Shown: positions 55,779 through 64,000 of the stretch, piece after piece | How the letters are laid out: each line of letters starts with the position of its first letter | Numbering within the stretch: the stretch's first letter is position 1 | Assembly: GCA_022419385.1 (NCBI GenBank) | Contig: JAJUBI010000005.1 | Span: 62,001 to 126,000 of the forward strand | DNA length: 64,000 nt | DNA from: Paraconiothyrium sp. Pb-2020 | Taxonomy: Eukaryota > Ascomycota > Dothideomycetes > Pleosporales > Didymosphaeriaceae | Direction: 5' to 3' | Position numbers and translations under genes: made by a program | Notes under the pieces: generated by a model | Database searches by the model: none | Told to the model about the DNA's origin: nothing | The model's input: only the letters and a program-made list of their open reading frames with translations

Positions 55779-56681
55779 ATGCTCTCTAAGTCCGAGAATG
55801 TATGGTACTTCGCCTACGGCTCCAACATGAGTACCGAGAAATTCACCGGCGGCCGAGGTATCAAACCGATCGCGTCCGCGAAGGTTTACATACCAAATTA
55901 CACTCTGCGAATGGAGATTCCCGGAGTCCCCTACTCCGAACCTTCTTATGGCTCTATACGCGAGCGCGACGATGCGGACACCGAAAAAGCAATTGCACCC
56001 GACGCAACCGGCGTGGCCTACCTGCTAACAGCGGAACAATATCGCCAAGTCATTGCTTCGGAAGGTGGTCAGATCGCGTACCAGGACATCGCGGTGTCAG
56101 CGAAACCGGTCGGGGAGGATGATGAGGTAAGACTCGGTGCTTCGAAGGTCACCGTCCGGACGCTGGGAAGCACGACGATGGTTCGCCGGCCGGAGCCGGC
56201 TCCCAGTAAACGTTACATGGTAAGCTGCGACTGGTTCTATCATCTTTCGGAGACGTATCGTTTTGCGAGAGCTGAAGACATTTGCCAGGATCTGTTGACG
56301 ACTGGTGCTGAAGAAGCTCACTTGCCAGTTGAGTATCGAAAGTACCTGGCGGGACTTCCGCGATATAACCCGCCAGCTGGGAAATGGACGAAGCTTGGAG
56401 CCTTCATCTTTTTGGCTCTTGTACGGCCGGTGTGGCTTTTCTTAGACAAGATCACTCACAGCAACACCGGTGCAGATGGGAATGTCCCTGCGCATATTGT
56501 TTGGCTTGTCCGTAGTGTCATCTTTGTGATATGGTTGCTTCACGACTGGGTATTTGCACCAGTATTTGGTCGTGGTGATGGGTTGGATGGAAAGCAACAG
56601 ATCGAGATGGGCATTCTCGGAGAGCGTGAGGAGATTGAATGTCACAATGAAAAGATCAATAGTTTGTATGGTACAATGTAA
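55779..56681 (+). CDS. Gamma-glutamyl cyclotransferase, GliK-like
   Basis: Expected to remove the gamma-glutamyl group of the glutathione adduct as pyroglutamate, as GliK does. Single exon, 300 residues, from ATG 55779; the frame is open upstream to 55623 but only with a GTG start and unlikely leader. The family start WYFAYGSNMSTEKFTGGRG, with the YGSNM substrate loop, is at residues 8-25, and the acidic catalytic region follows (RERDDADTEKAIAPDATGVAY). Two hydrophobic helices near the C-terminus (LGAFIFLALVRPVWLFL and AHIVWLVRSVIFVIWLLHDW) suggest membrane association. Divergent from the NRPS. Confidence 0.92.
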   Translation: MLSKSENVWYFAYGSNMSTEKFTGGRGIKPIASAKVYIPNYTLRMEIPGVPYSEPSYGSIRERDDADTEKAIAPDATGVAYLLTAEQYRQVIASEGGQIAYQDIAVSAKPVGEDDEVRLGASKVTVRTLGSTTMVRRPEPAPSKRYMVSCDWFYHLSETYRFARAEDICQDLLTTGAEEAHLPVEYRKYLAGLPRYNPPAGKWTKLGAFIFLALVRPVWLFLDKITHSNTGADGNVPAHIVWLVRSVIFVIWLLHDWVFAPVFGRGDGLDGKQQIEMGILGEREEIECHNEKINSLYGTM

Positions 56682-56691
56682 TAGCATTTCA

Positions 56692-59457
56692 TCAGGCTCC
56701 AGATACAACATCATCTTCTGCACCGTTGCTGTTGTTAGTTTGCCTCTCCCACATCTCGCTATATCTTCCACCAAGCCTCAGCAATTGTTCATGCGTTCCT
56801 CGCTCCACTATTTCTCCTTCATGCAGTACAATGATTTGATCCGATCCAGTGATCGTAGATAGACGATGCCTATGTTGGTCAATAGAATAAAATGGAAGCG
56901 ACTGAACCACTTACGCAATTGTCAACGTTGTACGGCCCCTAGTTACCGTTTCTAAAGCCCCTTGAATCTGCTTCTCTGTCTGAGAATCCAGCGATGCGGT
57001 GGCCTCATCAAGTAGAATGATCTGTGGATCTTTCAAGATGGCACGCGCAATCGCAATCTATTACGAGCGTCAATTGGATCTCTCTCGGCGATAGATTGTA
57101 TACATACCCTCTGCTTTTCACCTCCAGATAGCCGTAGTCCACGCTCACCAACGGGCGTATCATACCCATCAGGAAAACTCAAGATCTTGTGATGGATACT
57201 CGCAGCGCGGCAAGCCTCGTAGACGTCCTCGTCGGTTGCATCTGGTCTGGCGTACTTCAGGTTGTACATGATGGTCATGTTAAAGAGGATTGTATCTTGA
57301 GGTACAACGCCAATGTGCTTGCGAAAGCTCCGATGCTTTAGATTACGAACGTCTTCGTGGTCGATCTCGACACTGCCTTCGTTGACGTCGTAGAATCGGT
57401 AAAGCAATTTGAGGCAGGTCGACTTGCCGCTGCCGCTTTCGCCAACGATGGCAGTCTTAGTTCCTGGCTCAACCTTAAACGAAACTCCTCTCAGTGCTGG
57501 CTTGCGTGCTTCATATGCAAATGACACATTCTTGAACTCGATACATCCAGTGCATTGATCGAGCGCTTTGGCATTCTTGTCATCCACGATCGTTGGTTTT
57601 TCTTTGAACTATGACTGTTAGCGTGAAGTATCGGATGTGATTGAAACAGAATCGTACTAGATCTAGCATGCGCTCTGCCTCCACCAAATTGGTCTGCACC
57701 TGGTTGTAGAAACTCCCAAAGAACTGTAGCGGTGCTTGGAGCTGCGTAAAGTAACCCAGGATGCCGACAAACATGGCCACTGAATGCATGCCCACCGAAA
57801 TTTCGAGAGCGGAGATGAGCGTTACCAGCAAGACCCCTAAAGTGAGGACCATGTTTTGAGTGATATTCAGGAAGTTCAGCGAAAACAGGACTAGAAATTC
57901 GGACTTTTGGTAAGCTGCGACATGGTTTCCGAACCGATCTACTTCGACAGGGACAGCGTCGTTGTGATGCACAGTTTCATAGGACATGAGAGTGTCCATT
58001 CTGTGGTACTTTAGCTGGTTCCTCGCGAAGACAGATTGTCCATTACTTACTTTGCGGCATCCATTTCACGGTCTTTGGTAGCCATCTCCCGCCGCGCCCT
58101 TGCTCTCCACTTTGCCATGTAGATAGTCATGTACACATAACTCCACATAACACCAATGACGATGAGCGAGTAGAAAGCGTCCACTCTTATCAAGAAGTAC
58201 ACTGCTGCAACACCAAGATCGAAGACCATCGGGAAGAGCTGAAAGGCGAAACCGTCAAGGAAGGTGTTCAGTGCGCTGCCCTTGTTAAGAGCACTCATAA
58301 CTTCACCAAGGCGTTTGCTCAAGTGGAAGTCAAGTGAGAGCCCTAGTATGTGTTCAAAAGCGGAGCAGGTGAGCCTTCTGAATAAGGCTTGACTGACAGG
58401 AATCCACAGGATGGCACGCAGGGAGCCAAGAATACCTTGCTGTCCTTGGAGACCGCGACAAAGCACGTAAAGAGAAATGTTCTTGTAAGGCATCTTACCT
58501 CGTCCCAGCGACTCCACGAGGATTTCAAGCTGCCAGGGCACCAGGAAATTGATCATCCGCTGCCCAAGCATGAGGAGCAAGCTGACAAGAAAGATGAGCT
58601 GCTGGCGGGATGAATTGGATGGCCTTCAATACCGTGATTAGTTTCATTCAAAGGTTCCAATTCTGTACACATACCAGATATAAGGAAAGAGGATGCGAAA
58701 ACCGATAAAGTAGTCAAGCCATCCACCCTTTGGCCGCGGAGCCACAGCTTTGTTCATAGGCGGTTTGTTGCTCACTGCGCCATAATCTGTGTGCTCGCTA
58801 ACACCGTTTCCCAAAAGGTTTTCGTGGGCTTCTACATCGCTGTCGTGATATGTTTGCCAATGAACGGTCATGTGAGCAACGACCATCGCAATTAACGTAA
58901 CAATTCTTCCTGAGCCAAGTACAATCTCTGGCAATTTCAATCGGGTGGGTGACATGACAGTCAGTACCGCTTCAAAGGCACTGCCGAGGACCCACGCGCC
59001 CAGGTGTGAGAGACTTGGTTCAAATGGGCCATCTGGGTCAGGTAAAAGCCCAGCGAAAAAGTACAAGGCTACTGCAGCATGAGATAACTACTCTGGTAAA
59101 TATGGGCCTTGATAAATGATTTGCTTGGGGAATGAACGAACCAGAAATGCCTCGCTGGATTTGATGTTTTCGCCTGTTTGAATGGACTTAACGTAGGGAA
59201 ATGCAGCCAGAATAGTGGTAGTAAGCTAAAGTCCAGCTGTTAAGAACAGTACTTCTATTGAGTCTAGACTTCCATACCAAGAGGAGAGATAGTAGCAGCT
59301 GGAGATACCATAGACAGCTGAAAGTCAAGGATCGTCGGCGTCCTGGTTCGCATAGTTGTTGGGTGCGCGGGAGAATCAGGGGGAATAACAGTCGAACAGC
59401 ATAAAGCGATAGTGGGTATGCATACAGCAACGCCAGCATGTATGAATGGGCTCCCAT
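56692..59457 (-). CDS. ABC half-transporter of the HMT1/ABCB type
   Basis: Membrane exporter, likely moving the toxin or glutathione conjugates into the vacuole or out of the cell. Eight exons: 59457-59278, 59225-59138, 59071-58675, 58623-58051, 58000-57658, 57608-57108, 57057-56915 and 56869-56692; every junction is in phase. The product is 800 residues. N-terminal extra helices (as in HMT1) precede a six-helix transmembrane domain with FPYIWPSNSSRQQLIF at its start. One nucleotide-binding domain: Walker A GESGSGKST, Q-loop VVPQDTILFN, signature LSGGEKQR, Walker B IILLDEATASLD, and H-loop IAHRLST. SirA of sirodesmin is a full-size ABC, so a half-transporter of the heavy-metal-tolerance/phytochelatin branch is unexpected. 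Divergent from the PLP enzyme. Confidence 0.92.
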
Positions 59458-59590
59458 AACTGCAAACTCCTGGACTCAAATCTTGTCGGAAAGAAGTTCA
59501 GGGTTTTGGATTCGAAGAGCGCCTCGGTATGATGTTGGCTGTAGCACCCGATCGGTCCCTCATCGGCGCGATGAAGGGGGCTAGCTACAA

Positions 59591-59599
59591 CGGGAGCCG
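59591..59599. promoter_or_regulatory. CGGN3CCG palindrome (CGGGAGCCG), candidate GliZ-like site
   Basis: Lies 134 bases upstream of the ABC ATG and 126 bases upstream of the PLP-enzyme ATG. Confidence 0.5.
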
Positions 59600-59724
59600 G
59601 GCGCATCAGATACATAACATACACCACACGTACATCTCTGGCTCAGCCGCTTCGTCGCTATGTCAACTTATCTTGGTGTTGCATTACTTTCAATCACCGA
59701 ATTGACCGCCTCTGTACGGACATC

Positions 59725-61217
59725 ATGGCAGTCACGACTGAAACGAAGACGAACCTCTCTCAGCGAGGATGGAGTACCGTTGAGAGCATAATGCCCAAGA
59801 TCAGAGGAACCGTTGCTGAACGCACAAAGAAACAGAACACAAACATTGATCTTTCGACCGCGGAGAACTGGCTGATTCGGCCGGAGTTGATCAAGATTTG
59901 TAAAGATGCAATCAATGACAATTTGACCAGCCGAGTATGCATCTCAAAAGCACGCTCGGAATGCATGGCTGATATCTCTGTAGGACCTTTCGTATCCACG
60001 CGGTTTTTCTGGCGATCCTGATCTTCTGGAAGCATACTCCAATTTCTTCAACACGTACTTCAAGCCCCACAAGCCTGTAGAGCCTTCTCATCTTGCTACT
60101 GCGCCTGGTGCAATGGCATGTGTGGATACGCTCCTGTACAATATCTGCGACCCTGGAGAGGGAATCCTCACGCCCGGACCGTACTGGAGTAAGTCGCCCC
60201 GATCCCCGATTTTCTATATGTTTCTGACTCTCTTCTCAACGCATAGATGGTTTCGATTTTGGCTTCAAAGTCCGATCTTCAGTAACACCTGTTCTGGTCC
60301 CAATTTCCAACTTCGAAGAGAACTTCACCGACGCTCTGATCCCAGCCCTAGAGCAGGCATATGAATCCAGTGACATTCCCATCAAAGCTCTCATTCTGAC
60401 GAACCCGCACAATCCGCTCGCGGTGTGCTATTCCAAGAAGACACTGATCGAATGCCTCAAATTTTGCGACAAACACAAGCTCCATTTCGTCTCGGATGAG
60501 ATATACGCTCTATCAGTGTTCCCAAATCCGAAGATCAAGAAGGCCCTACCCTTCACGTCAATCTTGAGCGTGGACCTGGAGGACATTGCAGTCGATGCTT
60601 CGCGCGTGCACATGGTCTGGAGCATGAGCAAAGACTTTGGCCAGAGTGGTATCAGAATGGTGAGCTGATAGTCCCTCATATCTAAACGTGCTAACATTTC
60701 CCCTTAGGGTGTCACCGTCACGCAGTCAAACCCAGAGATGGCCGTTGGGCTTGCCCTTGCCGCCAACACACAAATATCCTCCCTATCAACAATCGTCGTC
60801 AAAAGCCTTCTAACGTCCCCAAAACTTCCTGGCCTGATCACACAGAATGCGAAAAAGCTCGCAGCGGCCTATTCAACTATGACGAGCTTCCTGGACAGCT
60901 ATGCGATACCCTACGTACCAGCCAACGCTGGCCTCTACGTCTTCGCCAAAATCGCTCCGGATGCGCAAACGTGGGAAGACGAAGCGAACATGGCTGATAA
61001 GCTCAAATCTGCGGGGGTAGTGGTCAGCTCTGGGAAAGCGTACCACGTTCCGGAGAGTCAAAAGGGCTGGGCAAGAGTTTTGTTTGCGCTAGAAGAAGAG
61101 CAATTGGCAGAAGCAATTCGGAGGATGCAGACTGTTTACGAGGGGCGGAAAAGACGCGATAGCCCGACGGAGGACGAGGAACCTAGCAAGCGGAGGAGGA
61201 CCACGCGGAGGCGTTAG
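59725..61217 (+). CDS. PLP-dependent C-S lyase/aminotransferase, GliI-like
   Basis: GliI cleaves the C-S bonds of the bis-cysteinyl intermediate to release the dithiol; the family is related to ACC synthase and class I aminotransferases. Four exons: 59725-59934, 59984-60188, 60247-60659 and 60708-61217. The product is 445 residues. Visible motifs are DLSYPRGFSGDPD and PGAMACVDTLLYNICDPGEG (PLP-phosphate side), ILTPGPYW, LTNPHNPLAVCYS, SDEIYALSVF, and the PLP-lysine segment WSMSKDFGQSGIRMG. The C-terminal 25 residues are very basic (RRRTTRRR), an extension not needed for catalysis and possibly a nuclear-type signal. Divergent from the ABC transporter. Confidence 0.93.
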
Positions 61218-61849
61218 TGGTATCGCACCGGGCATGCTCGTATCTCAGAATTTACACATTGTCTGTTGAAATTACTCTCCTTTGTCTTTCACGTCGTCCA
61301 CTGGACTGAAGCATAGTTGTGACTTAGTTCGTTGTGTCCTCGCATTCTTGTGCTTCGTGTCGCGAGCATAGCGGCCGTGCGCCTATCTTGCCGCCGCATC
61401 CCGACCGGCGACCGACCGGGACCCGGCGGCAGCTTGCCCTATCAAGATCTGTCGGCACGCGGATGCCGGCGCGCGAGACACACCGAGAACTCGCCGCGAA
61501 CTCGCCGCGAAGATCGGTACGAGTACGCACAGCGCCGGGGCGAGATAGGCGCCGAATCATGGCTACGAAGGCGCCGCTATGCAGGTGAATGTCCAGGCAC
61601 GTGACTTGACTCACCACATGATAGTAGCTAGTCAAACTGGACTATTGCGCTCGAGAGACACAAGCTGGACGAAGGATAGGTGACTGGGCATATAGATGGT
61701 AACGCAAGTGTAGCTAGCGTGATGGCGAATGCGCACCCCACGTACTTGAGAGACCGACGAAAGGACGACAGAGCAAAATTAGGTGTTTGAATTCAGTCAG
61801 CAGTATATAGTCATTGTGAAGGAAATGAGTTGAACAGAAGTATTCCGTT
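61218..61849. other. Convergent spacer with a GC-rich island
   Basis: Between the 3' ends of the PLP enzyme and the O-methyltransferase. From about 61360 to 61560 it is markedly GC-rich, with two close CGGN3CCG palindromes (61406-61414 and 61417-61425) and a tandem repeat of AACTCGCCGCG near 61490-61510. As it is not a promoter of either flanking gene, it warns that some palindromes may arise from base composition. Confidence 0.5.
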
Positions 61850-63186
61850 CTAGAGCACCTTGTCAGTATTGAGATCCTCTTCCTGTGAATCCCACATCGG
61901 ACGGAAGTCCAAAGCGCATGGCCAGGCGTTGCGCAACGCGCATATTCTCTCAATCCTCCATCCACTCTGACTTGCCAAATTCCTCCACTGTTGTTCGTCC
62001 CTTTCTCTCCCACCGACAGCAATCATCATGTTCAAGTCGCCGTACCTCGCCATACGCCCCATGTGCCCATCTTTGAGCACTGACTCTAGAACGATCAGTC
62101 GACTATGTTCGCCTCGTTTGATGGCTCTTCTGATATTCTTCAAGATAACGAGTGCATCTTCATCTGACCAGTCGTGGAGACACCATTTCATCGTGTAGAC
62201 TTCAAAGCTTGGAACTTCCTCCATGAAATTGCCGGTGATGAGATGCTCCTCCACGATTTGTGCTCCCACGTCTGCGTACTGGCCATCCGGCGCATGGAAG
62301 TTGGCTCTGCAAAGCTCAATGGATTTGGCTAGATCCAGAACCGCACCTTTCATGTTCGAGTGCTTGCGTAGCAGTAGCGCGATCAAGCCACCACTCCCAC
62401 CTCCTAAGTCTAGTACGGTGTGCTCGGCCACTTCGTGCCAGGGATAGTCGTCCAGAATGCCGGGCGCTTGAGCAATCGCACCACCACTCAGCGTTTTGAA
62501 GAACTTGGGCATCCAACCCTGATCTGTGAAGTACTTGAACATGCTGTCGTCCGTGTCGAAATTGACCTGTGCAGGACAGCGAAGGACGTCTTTCTTCAAC
62601 GACTCGGGAAGTCCGCGAGCCATGTCGTAGAACTCGTTGCCGTAAAGCTCGACCCAATTGCGCCATTGCGTCCAGTGGTTGGTGGTCAACAAGGTTGAAG
62701 TTGCATTGTTGGAATAGGAGTCTTTATGAGCGTCGTACAGGAAAATGCCATTGTTGCTAAGAGTACGCATGATTTGCCTGAAACGGTCGGGTCGAGCGCC
62801 AGCTTCTTCAGCTAGTGTAGCCACCGTTCTGGGTCCATGAGCAAGTAGGTCTGGGATATTGAGATCGACAGCTGCAACCAGAGCTTTAGTGTTCATGTAT
62901 CCTAAGACTGTTAGCAGATCTCTTGAAGCTCTTAAAGGTTCGGCGCACCCATAAAATGATCTGCAAGTACGAGCTGTCCAGGTTCTAGCATGAGCTGCAC
63001 TTCGGAGAGTAGATCCAACGCTTTCGAAGCAAGCTGACTCACAGCAGCGTCCGGTAATTTCTCCGTGGAGTGTAGGGCATCTTCCAGCGTAGGGTTGGCA
63101 TGCGTTTTCAATTGGAACGACGCTGATTCTAGAGAGGAAATGAGAGTAACTAGGGTTTCTTCGATATGCCCGTCTGTAGCTTTCAT
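61850..63186 (-). CDS. O-methyltransferase, GliM-like
   Basis: SAM-dependent methyltransferase of the plant COMT-like fungal branch; in ETP clusters GliM/SirM. Two exons, 63186-62949 and 62901-61850 (intron 62902-62948, GTGCGC, CTAAC, TAG). The product is 429 residues. The N-terminal helical part (HIEETLVTLISSLESASFQL) is followed by the dimerisation/winged-helix region (TKALVAAVDLNIPDLL). SAM motif VLDLGGGSGGLIALLLRKH; catalytic His region MKWCLHDWSDEDALVILKNI; and RYGDLNMMIAVGGRERDEQQ. The long uninterrupted frame upstream of the first exon junction is intron read-through, not coding. Divergent from the MFS gene. Confidence 0.92.
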
Positions 63187-63302
63187 GTTTGCAGCAAGGT
63201 TTCGTTGTTTGCAATCGAAAGTTTCGCCGTAATGGAATTGTACAGCTTTGAGATCTCCCTGTTATACAGCCGCATGAGTGGTTGTCACCTCGGCCTCGGC
63301 CC

Positions 63303-63311
63303 CGGCTCCCG
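63303..63311. promoter_or_regulatory. CGGN3CCG palindrome (CGGCTCCCG), candidate GliZ-like site
   Basis: Lies 117 bases upstream of the O-methyltransferase ATG and 109 bases upstream of the MFS ATG, in a locally GC-rich stretch. Confidence 0.4.
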
Positions 63312-63419
63312 CCGCCGACCGAATAAGGAAGTATTTTCAATCAGATAGAGCATCAACAAGTCAACAGTTTGACCAAAGACATACACTCTACGTCTACTGG
63401 ATTCACTTGGCAAGAAATT

Positions 63420-64000
63420 ATGACCGATTCTGAAACGGGCCGCAATACTGAGGAAACGCCTTTGTTGTCAGACCATCACGATGCCGGGCTTTCACAGAAC
63501 ACCGCACCAATCCCAAACAGTTGGAGCCTCTCCCCATATCGGGTTCTACCAGTGGCATTTTTAGCTGCACTGGCAATGTCATCGACTGCTGCAACGGCCT
63601 ACTATGCATACGCCACTCTACTTTGCAAAGATCCAAGTCACTGCGATGGGGATGAGACGAGAAAATATGCTCGGTTCATCGCTATAACAACATCGGTTTC
63701 AAACGTGCTTGGAATGATTGCACTCGGCCCACTGCAATCCATAATGAAGCAGCACCGTGTCTTCGGTCTTCTTCTGTGGCAGGTGACTCGCTCGCTGAGT
63801 CCAATAATGTTACTTGTAGGAGGTGAGAGCGGTTTTTCGGACGTCTAAGAGGGCATAAAACTAATACCTCGACACAGTTCGTACACAGAATATATACGTA
63901 GCTCTGTCAGGTCGAACGTTCGACGGGATTGCTTCTGATAACCTACTACATTTCATCCTGAACACTATATACGCTCTATCTGCGGAGCCAGGAGCTACAT
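63420..64000 (+). CDS. MFS transporter, partial at window end (GliA-like role)
   Basis: Only the N-terminal part is inside the window. Exon 1 is 63420-63822, intron 63823-63877 (GTGAGA, CTAAT, CAG), and exon 2 runs off the end in frame. ATG 63420 starts a polar cytosolic N-terminus (MTDSETGRNTEETPLLSDHH, with an acidic di-leucine-like sorting motif), followed by helix 1 (RVLPVAFLAALAMSSTAATA) and the next helices (ARFIAITTSVSNVLGMIAL and HRVFGLLLWQVT). This is the tetracycline-resistance-like MFS layout. By position in an ETP cluster it probably exports the product, in addition to the ABC transporter. The substrate is not shown by sequence. Confidence 0.8.

Noticed and set aside
62902..63340. 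Uninterrupted frame extending the O-methyltransferase N-terminus to 496 codons
   Set aside because: It is read-through of the intron 62902-62948 and an out-of-frame reading of exon 1; the spliced model gives a proper family N-terminus.

Overview
The window reads as nuclear DNA of a filamentous ascomycete (Pezizomycotina; Dothideomycetes is my best guess, not proven). The grounds are many 45-80 base introns with GTRNGT donors and CTNAC branch points, a CHS7 chitin-synthase chaperone, HET-domain genes, a fungal rhodopsin-fold membrane protein, and a secondary-metabolite cluster of the epidithiodioxopiperazine (ETP; gliotoxin/sirodesmin) type. I see no tRNA, rRNA or CRISPR array.

Left part (about 1-31 kb) is a mixture of ordinary genes and gene wreckage. 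It starts with a frameshifted secreted lectin/aerolysin-type gene (683-1868), a relic of an O-methyltransferase N-terminus (2122-2388), a frameshifted secreted pectinesterase (2960-4395), and a HET-domain pseudogene with two in-frame stops (6628-8984). Intact genes follow: dihydroxyacetone kinase (9797-11668), CHS7 (12833-13880), two genes of unknown function, a cyclase-family hydrolase (18023-19110), a short-chain dehydrogenase with an altered active site (19238-20035), an intact HET gene with a C-terminal membrane helix (21235-22644), a fungal rhodopsin-like seven-helix protein (24653-25943), a secreted GMC oxidoreductase (28928-30883) and another short-chain dehydrogenase (31463-32434).

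Right part (about 32.8 kb to the window end) is an ETP-type cluster. In order it holds: an acetyltransferase of the wax-synthase fold (SirH-like), a cytochrome P450 (GliF-like), a GliT-like flavoprotein without its CxxC, two GliN-like methyltransferases, a second P450 (GliC-like), a GliT-like thiol oxidase with CxxC, a glutathione S-transferase (GliG-like), a Zn2Cys6 regulator (GliZ/SirZ-like), an NRPS (GliP-like), a gamma-glutamyl cyclotransferase (GliK-like), an HMT1-type ABC half-transporter, a PLP C-S lyase/aminotransferase (GliI-like), an O-methyltransferase (GliM-like) and an MFS transporter cut by the window end. Working scheme from the gliotoxin pathway: NRPS makes a diketopiperazine, P450 and GST add glutathione, GliK and a dipeptidase trim it, GliI cleaves the C-S bonds, GliT closes the disulfide, and methyl- and acetyltransferases and P450s decorate it.

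Three things make the cluster unusual. The NRPS is T-C-A-T-C and lacks the first adenylation domain. There are two GliT paralogs, one with its CxxC replaced. Almost every cluster promoter carries a CGGN3CCG palindrome 50-160 bases from a start codon, which resembles the GliZ site TCGGN3CCGA. No dipeptidase (GliJ) is visible in the window; it may lie beyond 64 kb.
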